Assembly (NCBI RefSeq): GCF_000350225.1
Contig: NW_005179072.1
Coordinates: 1 to 64,000, forward strand
Source: Chondrus crispus
Lineage: Eukaryota; Rhodophyta; Florideophyceae; Gigartinales; Gigartinaceae
DNA: 64,000 nucleotides
Direction of reading: 5' to 3'
The position numbers and the translations under genes were made by a program. Numbering within the stretch: position 1 is the first letter of the stretch; each line of letters opens with the position of its first letter. Below the pieces are notes generated by a model. That model was given only the letters and a program-made list of their open reading frames with translations, ran no database searches and was not told the origin of the DNA. Of this stretch, positions 42,251-54,611 are shown one piece after another.

Positions 42251-43903
42251 TGTTGTAATTGTACGGCCACATGCCGATATGCATGACACACAACGACAGG
42301 TATGGCACGTGTAGAAGCAAAAACACTCTGGGTGACGAGCTCAGCAAGTTTGATTTTCAACGTGTACACGTGTGATTTCTGGACACGGTTGCACTCTCAA
42401 GTACTTCAGGAGCAAGTTTGGTTTTCATCATGGACACGTGTGAAATCTGTACACGGTCGCACTGTACAGTACAATCTGTGCATGTTTCATTTTCTCCGCC
42501 TGACACGTGTATGACCTCGACACATGTCCTCATTACACTGTCGGACGCGTGCAGTACGCCTGCAGTGTTACAGACAAAGTGTAGAACCTTGGTGGCGGGT
42601 GCCTGGCACGTGCCAAAGGTTTACGGCGTCCATGGAGTGCAGCACGGGTACAGCAGGACACAAAGATACCGTTGCGCGAGTTTTGAATTCGTAAGGCAAA
42701 ATGTGCACTGTTGTAATTGACAGTGGACAGGACCTCACGAGAGATTCAGATTCATAAGGCAACGTGTGCGCTGTAAACAGTCCTTGCAGGATTGATTTGA
42801 ATTCGTAAGGCAACGTGTGAGCTGTAAACGTGCCTTACGAATTTGTGCCACGCTGGATTTGGAATAGTAAGGGAATTTGTGCTTTGCTGTGCTTTGTTGT
42901 ACTGCCTTACTAATTTCTCCGTCATGACAGTGGTAATTCGTAAGGCGGTTTTCTGTTATGTTTGTTGGGCCATCGCCAGTTTGGCTGAGTAGCAAGACGG
43001 GCACATGTATTAGAGCCAATACATTTGTAGTATGTGTGTCGTAGTCTTTGGTAGTAGAGTTCTAGAAGATTGCAGAATTGTATAAGTAGTGCCAGAAGTT
43101 GGCGACTCAAAGTAAATCGGTACCCAATCCTTCAACTTCACCTCATCAACCGACCTTCGAATCCCCTTCGCCCCGCTGACCTACCAATAGGTTATGGGCC
43201 CAGTTCAAGGTTATTATTCTGCTGTGTGAGTGTTTGTTCTCAGTCTCTGCTGTCGTTCTCGTTTTGGTCTCCGCTGTCGTTCTTGTTTTGGTCTCCGCTG
43301 TCGTTCTCGTTTTGGTTTCTGCTGTCGTTTCCGCCGTCGTTTTCATCGCCGTTGTTGTTCGTTTTGTTCGGTCGCCGTCTACTTGCTGTCGTTATCATCT
43401 TGGTCGTTCGTCTCCGTCTACCCGCTGTCGTTTCAACTTGGTGGATCTTCTTCGTGTCTGTTGCAGCTTGGTCTTGGCAATCGTTGTGTGAGCTGTGGGT
43501 GTAGTCCCTAGTCGCCAACGTACCATATCAATCCAAGAAGACTGCCCTTCGATCACGCCGGTGATCGTCGTAGCTGCGGCTACCCTCGCTCTTGGTGAAA
43601 GGCTTGTGCCATTGGAAATCTGACTTGAGCGAGGGTCCGACCAAGAATCGTCGAGAGACGAAACATTGATCCTCGGGGAGGATCACAGTGTACTGGTCTA
43701 GTCTATCCGCACTCTGCCTTCGGGACGTGCGTCGGCGGTGCGGGTAACGCTCTCGGTATTAGCCCTATAGGTACGATTTCGGTCCCCTGGGTGAAGAGAA
43801 TACGTGCCTAAACACTGAACCTCTCACTATACGTGTAAAAGGTCGCGTACCTTGATTAAATTCGCACGGAAGAGGGTGACCCTAGGCGTGATTGTGAACA
43901 AAT
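42251..43903 (+). repeat. Copia B 3' LTR, first part
   Basis: Starts TGTTGTAATTG directly after a polypurine tract. U3 (42251-43080) holds several ACACGTGT words and at least four AATTCGTAAGGC / CCTTACGAATT motifs (42689-42950). R/U5 holds a CT-rich repeated tract (TCTGCTGTCGTTCTCG-like, 43220-43400). It is interrupted at 43903 by G2 and continues at 56460. Confidence 0.9.
43081..43088 (+). promoter_or_regulatory. TATA box in copia B 3' LTR
   Basis: TATAAGTA, matching the copia A and C promoters. Transcription from here would run into G2. Confidence 0.65.
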
Positions 43904-44496
43904 TGTGGTACGATTCGACACCGCGACCCCGGGTGGGAGATGAGAACCGTCGAGACGGGCGGTTACTACTGTAGTAATCGTGCACGCGCCCTCTGCAAGC
44001 ACAGTAGTACCTCCACCGCGTACACGTGGCACAACCGTTGGCGCCGGTCGTGGCCACGGGCACACGTGTGCGACCCGTCCGGTAAGTAATTAGCAATTAG
44101 TGGTTAATGGCACAAATTAGCCAATTTAGTACAGTAGCTGGTATACAGTATGTAATAGCTACTGTAGCGGGACAGGTGTCCTGGCGTCCCACTTAGGGGT
44201 TAAGACGGGGGGCACCTGCCCCGTTCCAGTAAACGGGGGTAGACTCGCCTCCCTTCCCTTTACGGCTTTTTGCTAACTCCGTCCGGTTTTACCTCTAAGT
44301 CTCAGGCTTCTAACCCGTGACCGGCCGTCCGGATCTAACACCACCGACCGGCTGCGCGTCACCGGCCACGTGAGCCTTCCCTCTTTTCGAGTCCTTCCGT
44401 ACGGTTTGCGCTCGCGTGCGTTACCCAGCGGCGCACGCTCCCTTACCTCTAACCCCCCTCGTTCCGAGTGGTCGGGACGAAGGTAGTTATACCACA
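43904..44496 (+). repeat. G2 5' LTR
   Basis: 593 bp, TGTGGTAC to TATACCACA. It contains TACTGTAG and ACACGTGT words as in the other families. A possible primer-binding site (TGGTACTCTTGTGGAG) begins four bases after it. Confidence 0.93.
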
Positions 44497-44625
44497 TTTT
44501 TGGTACTCTTGTGGAGGGCAATAACTACAGAGGTTCAGCCCGCACTGGATCGCCAGCGCGAGCAACTACCGATCGGATTGTAAGAGGTCGAAAATCACCG
44601 GGTCGATCGCCAGTGATCATCGACG

Positions 44626-47072
44626 ATGAACCGTGCGGATTCCGCCGGAGAAGATACCGCCTCCTGGCGAGCAAGTACCCGCAGTGGCAGAGGCGCACAG
44701 CGCCCCCGGATCGACAATCCGGAAGCCCTGCTACGCCCGCTGTCTACCAGGGGCCAGAAGACCCCTTCCGTTTCGGACACCACCGCCGGACTACCGGCTG
44801 GTGGGGGGAACCGCGTACAAGTACTGTACGACGCGTTACTCCCGCGACTACAAACCTGGATGGAGGATTTCCTCGCTGAGGAACTACCTCAGGTCGTCCA
44901 GGTTTGCCTCGACCGAACGGCACCAAGACTGGTGGCGGAGCATGCGGACAACGCACTCCGCGCCCTGCTGGACGAGAAGATCGCCCCCCTCGTACGCGAC
45001 GAGGTGGTGGCAGCGCTCGCCGCGGAGGAGGACGAATCTCCGACCGCATTGGCTCTAAAGGGAGCTATTAGCTCCGCCGTGGCCATCCGTCTGGCCACGA
45101 CATTTACCGAAACGGGAGGCGCGGTACCGCTGCCGGCGCCGCGCCGTGAAACCGTTCCGGACTCAAGCTTTAATATCGCTGATCCGATCGGCGCCGTACC
45201 CGGGATTGATAGGATGGACCCTCACCCGGAGGGCAGAGCCATCTATCTCCCAACCGTTCACGGTGCTACAGGGAGGACCACAGAAAATGTCCTCCCCATA
45301 CTCGCCGGTACCGGCGACCCCCGCGGGACAGACAACCGCCTGGGGCCCCCCGAGACAGAAAATCGGGACCCGTACCGGTTGAGCACAAGACGTGCACCCA
45401 GCACGCACAGAACCGAAGCGGAATACACCCGGTATTCCGACGCAGAAGACCCCCGTCACAGGACGGATGAAGACCGCGAGGAACGCCGCTGGCGATACCG
45501 CGATAACCGCGAGGCACGCCACGGGTGATACCGCGATGCCGGAAGGGGAGGATACCCCTCCGATGATAACCCATCCGGTTGGGAAGACTCTCGCAGGCGG
45601 GGCCACAGGGCACGCCGCGATAGAAGCCGAGACCGGCACCGGCACGACCCGTCCGACTCGGAAGACTACCACACCGAGTCGGATGAGCGTCGTCGCTCGA
45701 GCAGACACCGCCGGGCTGCCCCGAAGAGCGACGAGCGACGGCCCACGGTAATCAGGCCCCTCAATGACCTGTTTACCAAGGCCGTCAACTACAAGACCTA
45801 CCGCCTGGAACGGCGTAGCTCGCGCTACGACTCTACAGTAGCGCGGCACATTAACCGTTACCGGAAAAAACTGGACTTGCAGATGAGGTCCCATACGTTC
45901 AGCGGTCAAGATCCGATCGCGGTATTCGGATTCCTCGCACGCCTCAAGATGGCGTGCGACTACAACGGGATTACCGAAGGAGCCGCCGTGTGGTGCTTCC
46001 AATTCTACCTGACCGGGCAGGCTCACGCCTTACTCCAATCCCGTCTCAATGAAAACACTATGGCGGTTGACGTGGAGCGGCGCGAGCTGCTCCGGACGTA
46101 CCCGCAGGTCGTCAACTTTTTGTTACGTACCTATGCGACCGATGAGGTAATTTCCGAAGCGGTTGGTGACGTGACCTCCTTCCGTCAAAGTTCGAACATG
46201 ACGGAGGAGGTCTACAGTAACCACCTCTGGGACAAGGCCCTCCGATGCGGTACGGTTTTCTCCGACCGGCGGTTGAAGTGCCAATTCGTCGAGGGGTTAC
46301 TTCCCGCCACGTGTGCGCAGGTCCGCAATTGCCTCGCTATGCACCCGGATGTGGATTACCAATCCGTGGCTCGATACGCGCAAGCGATCGGGGAAACCAA
46401 TCGGGCTTCCCGCCGGCAGGGGATGTCAGCCATGGCATCCCGGGAGCCGTCCGGAGCAGCTAGAAGATTTGACCGCACCGCAAGAACGAGGCCCGTGCTG
46501 TCCGTTGAGTCGGCATCCGACATCCCGACGGCCGGGGATTTGCTGAAGAAGCAGTCCTGGCCGTGACGGACCAAACCGCGACGCCGACCTCGATGAGCTC
46601 GCCACTGACGAGTTATTATCCGTCGCCGGCAGCCTCGACGGCGGGCGCCCCGGTTCCGCCCGCCAACCCTGGCGACGTGCGCACAGGACCGTACGGGAGG
46701 CAAGGGCAGGATCCACGCGTCCGGTTCGGCGGCGGGAGACTTCCCGGACCACCACAGTGCCGGTTCTGCCTTGACACCACGCACCGACAAGAGGCGTGCC
46801 CCGTCGTTGCCGATGCGGGCCTGCGGGCCAAGCTTCTGGAGGCACGAGAGGCCAACTACGAGAAGCTACGCATCCGGCAGGGCCTCCGCCCGGGATCCCC
46901 GTTCAACTGCCAGGGGCCGTCCGCTTGGAAAAACCAGCGCCCGACAACCCCCGCGGGCGTGAACGTGGTAGAAGAGCCGCACCACGGCCCTACCGAAGAC
47001 CACGTGGCGCAAGCCGCGGACGAAATTCGCGAGGACTTGCTGGTGACGGGGGAAGCCGGGGAGGACGCGTAG
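44626..47072 (+). pseudogene. G2 Gag region with zinc knuckle
   Basis: The first part (from ATG 44626) is acidic/Pro-rich with a helical segment VLYDALLPRLQTWMEDFLAE. The middle part, around 45877-46560, has the capsid signature (TFSGQDPIAVFGFLARLKMA, AVWCFQFYLTGQAHALLQS, VVNFLLRTYATDEV). The end carries a CCHC knuckle (CRFCLDTTHRQEAC) near 46765. Comparable with the G1 Gag in layout. Broken in a small number of places. Confidence 0.85.
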
Positions 47073-47786
47073 AGGCGACGACGTCTCTCCCCGTGCCCAG
47101 CCTCAGAAGCTTAGGCACCTGTAGTGCAATACCCGTCTCGGGTAGGGGGAGGAAGGAAGTGAAAAAGGAAAAAAATTGGATACTGTAGTCCGGGGTTGGG
47201 GGACACACGTGTGCGACGAAGCGCACGATTATTTTAATTATTTAATTTTATTTACTAATTAGATCTAGAATCTAGAGCCGGGAGCTACTGTACTCGCCCT
47301 GGCGGGGCTCTATATAACTTAGCCCTTTGACCGAACAAGTCAATAAACTAACCCGAGTTGCCGGAGTTGAATGTCGCCTTGGTCGAAGTCCGTCTCTATC
47401 AAGACGCTCCCTTTTACCTAAGCCTACGGCATCCTCTATCGCTCGGGGTTCCCTTTTCTCTTTCCTTTATTTCCCTATCCTTTTCTATCTCTAATTCTAC
47501 CTATTTTTCCCTTATCTTGTGTTGGTGCCATCAGCCTCGGTTGCGACCGAACCGGTGTAGGTGTTTCGAGCTATCGGGCGACACAGTTGACGTAGCGCTG
47601 CTACTGTGACCCATTTTCCGACGGAGATCGTTGCATCGACGTCTCCCTCGAAGGGCTCCGTCGTATCACGAGCCAGTGTTGGTACCATCGGTGTCGGTTG
47701 CGACCGAACCGGTGTAGGTGCTTCGAGCCATCGGGCGACACGGTTGACGTAGCGCTGCTACTTTCATTTCATCCCGTCGGGCTGCG
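47073..47786 (+). other. G2 gag-protease spacer with promoter-like block
   Basis: AT-rich from 47220, with TATATAA at 47311-47317, then a CT-rich leader (47440-47520) and a 158-bp tandem repeat. The order TATA, CT-rich tract, repeat resembles an LTR promoter, so this may be a solo LTR of another family or an internal promoter. No coding frame supported. Confidence 0.5.
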
Positions 47787-47836
47787 TTGCGACGCCCCCG
47801 TCGAAGGCCTTGTCGCGTTACAAGGTGTCGAAGAAG
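47521..47836 (+). repeat. 158-bp tandem duplication
   Basis: Two units (47521-47678 and 47679-47836), each containing GTTGCGACCGAACCGGTGTA and TTGACGTAGCGCTGCTACT. The second runs into the start of the protease frame. Confidence 0.85.
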
Positions 47837-49286
47837 CTCAACGAGCATTGGCCTTACAACCCAGTGGAACCGGGGTACCTACGTACGCGCCCCACTCCAC
47901 ACTCGTCGAGCAGATCTCTTCGCAAGTCTCTACCACACCGATCCCGGGCCGGGCTATTTCTCTGTGCCCCCCCCCCCCTATCATGGATCCGAGCTACTAC
48001 GAGTCGCAAGCTCGTTTAAACGGAGAAGGGAGAGTCGGACACTCCGTAGCGCTGTGCCATCGGCAGTTCTTCTTTTTGTTGCTGTTGTTGTTTTTGCTGG
48101 ACCATCGGACCGCGGTCTCTGCCCGACAGGCGCATTGCACTACAGCACCCCCGATCCGGCTGCGCCAGTGGAAGCGCAGCCGGGTAACCGAACGGAAGTC
48201 CAGGCCATCTGCTTCTTCAAGAAGCAGAATTACAAGATCTCCGCGACGGTTGATCAGAAGCAGGCGTTGATGGTCGCCATCACGCCAGTGCTTGACTCAG
48301 GAGCCGGCCCGAACCTCATCCATTTACGGTGTGTCGCCGAGTCGTGGCGACCATCGATAAAACCGGTTCAGAGCCCAGCGCTCATCGACGCGTCAAACCG
48401 CGCGATGAAGGCACTAGGGAAAATCCCCCTGCTCGTCCGAATCGGTGAGTCTGTGGCGCGCGTCCCGTTCCTGGTAGTCACGAGCCTTGCCGTGGACTGT
48501 ATTCTCGGTACGACCTTCCTGGATCGCCACGTCAAGGCGATCCTCCCACCGCAACGGAAGGTCGTGATCCACGACGCACCACCCGTGGCGTTGATCGGAA
48601 CAACCCCCTCGAGGCACGACCGCAAGATGGCCTCGAGGAGCACCGCACAACAACTACTGCCGTTGGATAAACCCGAACGGAAGCAGGTGGCGTTCCCCGC
48701 CAACACACCGTCACGGAAGATCCGCCTCGTCAGAGGGGTGACAATTCCCCCGATGACGCAGGCCATGGTGAGAGTCGCCACGCCGGTGGGGGGGCTGTGT
48801 TTTTTACAGAACTCCCCAAAAACCGCGCACAAGAATTTGACCCTCATGGCACAGGGGGTCATGGATGTTGTCCCCGAAAACCCGTTCTCGGTAATGCTCA
48901 GCAATTTCGGGCACCGCTCAGTTCACATCCCGAAGCATACCGTAGTCGGACTGGCTCTTCCGTCGTCCACTCACATCCTGACCCTTGGCGACTCGGCCGC
49001 GGAAGCGGCCGAAGCTAAGGAAGGGGGAGGGATATTTAATTCCAACCTCTCAACCGCAAAGGATGGCGGGGAAGAAGCCGCCGACAACCGTACGGACAAG
49101 GGCGGGGCTGAACAAGCCACGCCGCCCAAGGCGCACCTCGGGGCGGTTGGAACGGATAAACCCGAAGACACCGCCGCCCCTGAGGAGGGCCCCAACGCCT
49201 GGCAGGAGGACGTCCACATCGGTGCCGAGGACGAGGAGGTACGCTCGGAGATCCTCGAGGTACTGTCCGAATTCAAGGACATGTGA
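47787..49286 (+). CDS. G2 aspartic protease and linker
   Basis: 499-residue frame. The protease core starts near residue 160: TPVLDSGAGPNLIHLRCVAE is the active site, then ALGKIPLLVRIGE and VDCILGTTFLDRHVKAILPP, the standard gypsy protease order. The next 150 residues (GVTIPPMTQAMVRVATPVGG, NPFSVMLSNFGHRSVHIPKH) form the family linker into RT. The first 130 residues are less convincing and may not be translated. An acidic end leads to RT. Confidence 0.82.
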   Translation: MRRPRRRPCRVTRCRRSSTSIGLTTQWNRGTYVRAPLHTRRADLFASLYHTDPGPGYFSVPPPPYHGSELLRVASSFKRRRESRTLRSAVPSAVLLFVAVVVFAGPSDRGLCPTGALHYSTPDPAAPVEAQPGNRTEVQAICFFKKQNYKISATVDQKQALMVAITPVLDSGAGPNLIHLRCVAESWRPSIKPVQSPALIDASNRAMKALGKIPLLVRIGESVARVPFLVVTSLAVDCILGTTFLDRHVKAILPPQRKVVIHDAPPVALIGTTPSRHDRKMASRSTAQQLLPLDKPERKQVAFPANTPSRKIRLVRGVTIPPMTQAMVRVATPVGGLCFLQNSPKTAHKNLTLMAQGVMDVVPENPFSVMLSNFGHRSVHIPKHTVVGLALPSSTHILTLGDSAAEAAEAKEGGGIFNSNLSTAKDGGEEAADNRTDKGGAEQATPPKAHLGAVGTDKPEDTAAPEEGPNAWQEDVHIGAEDEEVRSEILEVLSEFKDM

Positions 49287-49418
49287 ACCGGCCGGCTGGG
49301 AAAAATATGGGCCACGAAGCACCGGATTGAGCTCAAGCCCGGTGCTCGCCCGATTTACCAGGCGCCTTACCGCACCGGACCAACCGCACGGGAAAAAGAG
49401 AAAACGGAGATCGACGGC

Positions 49419-52295
49419 ATGCTCCGGGCAGGGGTAATCGAACCTGCCACGGCGGAATGGGCAAGCCCCGTGGTATTCGTCCCTAAAAAGGATGGTACCA
49501 TGCGATTCTGTGTCGACTACAGAAAGCTCAACGCAGTCACCGTTCGGGATTTCTATCCGTTGCCGAGGATGGACGAGTGCATCGATTTCCTCGGCGACGC
49601 TACTGTCTTTACCACGCTGGATTGCAACAGCGGGTATTGGCAAGTAGAAATCGCCGAGGAGGACCGCGACAAGACGACGTTCGCGTCGCACTGCGGGTTG
49701 TACCGTTTCCTCCGCATGCCGTTCGGTTTGAAGAACGCCCCCGCGACTTTTCAGCGGGCCGTCGACATCATATTGTCGCGGGTAAAATGGGAAACCGCAC
49801 TGGTGTACCTGGATGATGTTATCATCTACTCCAAGACCGTAACGGAACACGTCGCGCACGTCCGCGAGGTTCTACGCCTACTGCGGGACGCGGGCGTGTC
49901 GCTGAAGCTGTCGAAGTGCGCCTTCTTTGACACCTCGGTCACCTACCTGGGACACGTGATTCGACCAGGCAGGTTGGAGGTCGAGCGCCGCAACGTGGTC
50001 GCCATCGAGCGCGCTCGACCTCCCCAGAACCAAACGGAATTGCGGTCATTCTTAAGAATGTGCAATGTTTACCGCCGGTTCGTGAAGGGCTTCGCAAAAA
50101 TAGCCGCTCCGCTAAACCGGAAGACGGGGAAAAATCAACCCTTCGAGTTTGAGGTTCTTACCGATGAGGAATACGAGGCGTTCGTGGAACTGAAGAAGCG
50201 CCTCGTGTCCCCACTGATATTGGCCCTACCCCGTTACGGACAGAAGTACACCCTGGATACGGACGGATGCGCGTACCAGGTCGGCTGCGCCCTGGTACAG
50301 GAGCAGCCGGACGGCAACCGTCTACTGATCGGTTATTGGAGCCGCGCTCTCACGGACGCGGAGAAGAACTACACCATTACCGAGAAAGAATGCCTCGCCG
50401 TCGTGTGGAGTATTCTCACGCTTCGACCATACCTGTCTGGGAATACGTTCGACCTCCGTACGGATCATGAGGCCCTCCGCTGGGTTCTCAACCTGGCTGA
50501 TAGCTTCGGCCGGCTAGCGCGCTGGCGTCTCCGCCTAGCCGAGTACGACTACGATGTACAGTACCGGCCGGGTATTAAGCACCAACTCGCGGATGGTGTA
50601 TCACGCCTCCGAGTTGACGGCGCAACCTCCGAACCGAATGACGACGAGGTCCCGTGTTTCGCAGTACAATGGCGAGAGGAGGAGCATAACCCCCGCCAAG
50701 GCACCGGACACTGGGAGACCTCCGTCGACCCGAGGAGAGCTGAGCACGCGTTCGCGGTCATACCCGAAGAACGCCACGTCTCATCCGTAACAGTGGAAGA
50801 GTTCCTTCGGGAACAGGCCGAGGACCCCTTCTGTAGGGCGGCAGCCGAGACCGTGGGGAACCCGGACTCGCGTTACGACGTCGACCGATACGGGTGCGTC
50901 GTCGGCAAGTCCCCCCTCGATGGGACCCTGCAGCGGGTTGTACCGAAACGGCTCAGGGCGAAGATACTGTACCTCGCCCATCATCCCCGCCTGGCAGGAC
51001 ACCCGGGCGGTACGAGGATGTATTATAATCTCCGGCGGGAATATTATTGGCCTCATATGGCCAACGACGGCCTCTGTACCGTACGGAATTGCGCCTCGTG
51101 CGCCGCCACCCGGGGAACCCTGGTGCGGCATCAAAAGGACCTCAAGCTATTCCCAGCGGCAGGGCCGCTGGATTTCGTCGCCATGGACCTGCTGGGTCCT
51201 TTACCGAATACGGCGCACGGGAATCGCCACGTGCTCGTCATGACCGACCGGTTCACCAAACTGACGCGCAGTATCCCGTTACGCACCACCACCGCATCGG
51301 TTGTGGCTAACGCCTTCTTGGACAACTGGGTCTACGTATACGGGGCACCACGTTACGTGCTAACCGATAACGGTCCGCATTTTGCCGCCAAGTTCTTCGA
51401 CGCGGTGTGTGCCCTCCTGGGGGTCAGGCATTACCTGACTACCGCCTATCACCCCCAGACGAATGGGCAAACCGAGCGGTTCAACCGTACTCTGGTACAG
51501 CGCCTCCGACATTATGTCGCGGGGCATCAGAGGGACTGGGACTAATTCATCCAGCCCCTGACCTTCGCGTATAACACGCAGATCCACCGGTCGACGGAGA
51601 CAACCCCGTTCGACCTGGTGCTAACGCGACCACCGTCCGGTTTGGCACTGCCTGGTACTGTACCGCAGGATGCCGTCTCCAACACGGAAGATCCGAGGAC
51701 CCCGGTACAGTACAAGCGCGCGACGCTGCGTAAACTCCGCGACGCCCTTGAGCGCACACGAGTGAAACTAACCGCGGCGCAAAGGCGATACAAGGCCGAC
51801 TTCGATAAGAAGGTGCGTTTCCGTCCGGTCATCGAGGTGGGAGACCTGGTCTATGTCGACCGCCCACCTCGGCCATTGACGAGTACCGAACGGGGAGACC
51901 TGCCAAGTAATGACGGGGGACCCTCCGTCAAGCTTTTATCGAAAACGGAAGGCCCGTTTCGGGTCCGACCCGCTACGGAGACCACAGTGGTCGTCGATCA
52001 AGACGGGGTCTCAAACTGCGTGAGCATCGACAGTATAACGCGGATGCCGCGGGGACCCTGCCACGTCACTGCGGCCGCCCCGACCCAGCCCGCGGCGGAC
52101 GGAGAACCCGAACCCGCCGCGGAGTATGTGATCGACCATCTGGTCGGTCACCGAGAGAACCGCACAGGAACCCAGTACAAGGTCCGCTGGAATGGCTACA
52201 CCCCAGCAGACGATACCTGGGAACCCGCGGAGGGACTCCAACAGGCCTTCATAGACCGCTTCTGGCGCACGCGGGCGGCAGCACGACACCGCTAA
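49419..52295 (+). pseudogene. G2 Pol: RT, RNase H, integrase, chromodomain
   Basis: RT blocks: FCVDYRKLNAVTVRDFYPLP, TTLDCNSGYWQVEIAEEDRD, RMPFGLKNAPATFQRAVDII and YLDDVIIYS. RNase H: LDTDGCAYQVGCALVQEQ and RTDHEALRWVLNLAD. H2C2 zinc finger: HPGGTRMYYNLRREYYWPHM with CASCAATRG. Integrase: AMDLLGPLPN, LTDNGPHFAAKFFDAV and TAYHPQTNGQTERFNRT. The chromodomain near 52110-52265 reads EYVIDHLVGHRENRTGTQYK then RWNGYTPADDTWEP. A chromovirus-type Pol closely related in layout to G1. Broken in about one place inside the integrase end. Confidence 0.92.
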
Positions 52296-53273
52296 CACCG
52301 CACTGAGCAACCCAGCGCGGGGCGGGCCGATCCCGCCGAGGACCTCCCCCGAGCGGCGCCCAATCGCCACAGACGCACGCCGACCCCCGCGTGCGTCACC
52401 GCACACCCCACGCCGGAAGACCCGGAGCAGGAGGGGGCCAGGTCGCCACAGACGCACGCCGAACCCCGCGCGCGTCACTGCACACCCCGCGCCGGAAGAC
52501 CCGGCGCAGGAGGGGGCGAGGTCGCTGCGGACGCACGCGGAACCCCGCATGCGCCACCCCAAACCCCGCACCGGAATACCCGGCGCGGATGCGGGCGACT
52601 CCGCCGAGGGTCTCCCCCAGGCGGCCACCATCCGTTTACAGCGCACGCAGATCCCCTGCGTGCCACCGCTCGAGCCGTACCGGATGGAACGGCGCGGAGG
52701 AAGCTGACCCACCGGCAGGGCGACCCGACGCGGCGGTGGTCAAACGGCGCGGCACCTTGGTGCACACCCGCTGCCGAGAGGCGGAACCCAGCGCGTAAAT
52801 ACTGTATGGGGACGACCTCGCCGAGGCTCCAGAGCACTGCGGACCACGAGGTGCGCGGGCAGCATAAACCGCCTGGCACGTGTGGCCGCTGGACCACGGC
52901 GGCGGTTCAAGACGCCTCCAATCCTCGGGGAGTACCCAATCGGAGTTCGTCAACGCGCTGAAAAAGCCACCCGCCGCGGGGCTGTAAATCCGGTCTAAAT
53001 TACCTACCGGACGGACGCCCTCCGGTGTCGGGGGGGTAGCTGGGGGACCCTTCCCGCGACCACTTGGTACACTCACCGCGCGGGGTCTCGCCGGCATGAG
53101 CCAGAGGGTAACCCGGCCGCCATGATGACGACCGGCGCGGAGAGACTACAGTACCCAGCGGGAAGGGCAGTGAAAGAGAGGAAGGAGAACGAGAACAGGA
53201 GGCAATTTACTGGACTGGATGAGACCTGGTCCCCGGAGGCGGTTCGCTACTCTCCCCGCCTCCCCCACGGGCA
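52296..53273 (+). other. G2 post-pol spacer with 78-bp tandem repeats
   Basis: Three units of 78-79 bp begin near 52364, 52443 and 52521, each with GACGCACGC and CCGGAAGACCCGG-like words. The rest is GC-rich with no supported gene on the sense strand. Confidence 0.75.
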
Positions 53274-54611
53274 TCACTCACGGCGTTGGCGCTTGGCAGA
53301 GGGCTCCGCTCTCCGCACCGCCGCGCTGGCGGGATCAGCATCGACTGCACCGTACGGTCTCTTCGCGGACACCTGGTCGCTCAAGACGGCGAGGTGGTCC
53401 TGTGCCGCACGGATCCGCGCCATCGTCTCACTGCGCAGGAGATCTTCGCCGGTGTCGCGTTGGCGGATGGCGAACTGCAGGCCGGCCACCCACGCCCTGA
53501 GATGAGTCGCCTCGACCAGCCAGGCGCGCGCGGACTCCAAAGCCGCCGCGAGGGTGGTGGGTGCAGGGACACCCGCGTAGCCGCACTCTATCTGCAGAGC
53601 GCGCAGGGCGGCCTGCGCGTCCGGGACCAAGACGGGGGCTTTGTTCGCTGGTGCCACCACCGGAGCTCCATCGGCCGCCACCAAGGGGGTCTGCGTCCCC
53701 GTCGCGGTCATTTCGCTGACGGGGAAGACGGCGGAGCCCGGCACCGATCCGGTAGCTACCGCAGGGAGGTTATCCCCCCCGGGCTCGACAGTAGGAACCT
53801 CGCAAGGGGCCCCCACTGGGGCGGGGTCCGTGACCGGCACTTCCATGGCCGGCGTTTCCGTGGCCGGCGGTAGCGACTCCGCAGTGGTCGCGTCGCTCAC
53901 CCTAGGGGGCGTTGAGGGACCGACTGGAAGGCCCTCTCCGAGGGCGGTGTCACCCGGCATCGGTAGAACCGGCGGGGTCGACACGGGCGGAGACTCTACG
54001 GACGGTTCGGCGGAAGTTCCGGCGGAGGCAACTGCGGGGCCCCACCCGTCAGCAGAGCGATGGCCGCACCGTACGACGGCGACCCGGCGTCCGGGAGGGG
54101 GTCGTACCAGTTGTCGGCCTCCGCCGACGTACCATCCCAATGCGGCATCCGCAGGGAGCATCCGTGGGCGCAACTGTACTACACGAAGTCTCCGCGCTCT
54201 GGAAGAGACCAGTCCAACCGCTCGGAAAAATCGAGGATGGCCTCGGCGCCAACCGGGTCGAACGACGTCCCCTCGAGAGTGGCGGCCACCCCGACCGATC
54301 CCATGAGCTGCAGAAGCCCCGCCGACAACTGGAAGAGAGAGCCTCGCTCGCCGGGTTCGTTCCCGTTCCGGCTCGCCAGGCGAGGGTCCGGACACCTTGT
54401 GAAGAACGGGACGCCGTCCCGTGCGGCGTGTAGGAAACACAGCAACGCCAGGACGGCCCACTCCGAGAGCAAGATGGCGTCGATCAGTCGACGCATCCCG
54501 GGCGTCGCCTCTCGCCCGAAGGAACCGTCCGGCATCCACCGCGCTGCGGCATACGCCAGCACGCTGGGGGTGGGGACGCAGAGGTACTGTGAAGTCTCCA
54601 GATTGCTCCAA
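53274..54611 (-). CDS. G2 antisense ORF, downstream part
   Basis: Antisense to the element, between pol and the 3' LTR. The convincing part is the last 230 residues (from about 54000 down): a Pro/Thr/Val-rich linker, then helical ALESARAWLVEATHLRAWVA and MARIRAAQDHLAVLSDQVSA, ending with a basic AEPSAKRQRRE that resembles a nuclear signal. The upper part overlaps the other antisense ORF in a different frame and is probably a shadow. No family recognised. Antisense accessory ORFs at this position are known from some plant gypsy elements; whether this is related is unknown. Confidence 0.5.
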   Translation of the reverse strand: MEQSGDFTVPLRPHPQRAGVCRSAVDAGRFLRARGDARDASTDRRHLALGVGRPGVAVFPTRRTGRRPVLHKVSGPSPGEPERERTRRARLSLPVVGGASAAHGIGRGGRHSRGDVVRPGWRRGHPRFFRAVGLVSSRARRLRVVQLRPRMLPADAALGWYVGGGRQLVRPPPGRRVAVVRCGHRSADGWGPAVASAGTSAEPSVESPPVSTPPVLPMPGDTALGEGLPVGPSTPPRVSDATTAESLPPATETPAMEVPVTDPAPVGAPCEVPTVEPGGDNLPAVATGSVPGSAVFPVSEMTATGTQTPLVAADGAPVVAPANKAPVLVPDAQAALRALQIECGYAGVPAPTTLAAALESARAWLVEATHLRAWVAGLQFAIRQRDTGEDLLRSETMARIRAAQDHLAVLSDQVSAKRPYGAVDADPASAAVRRAEPSAKRQRRE

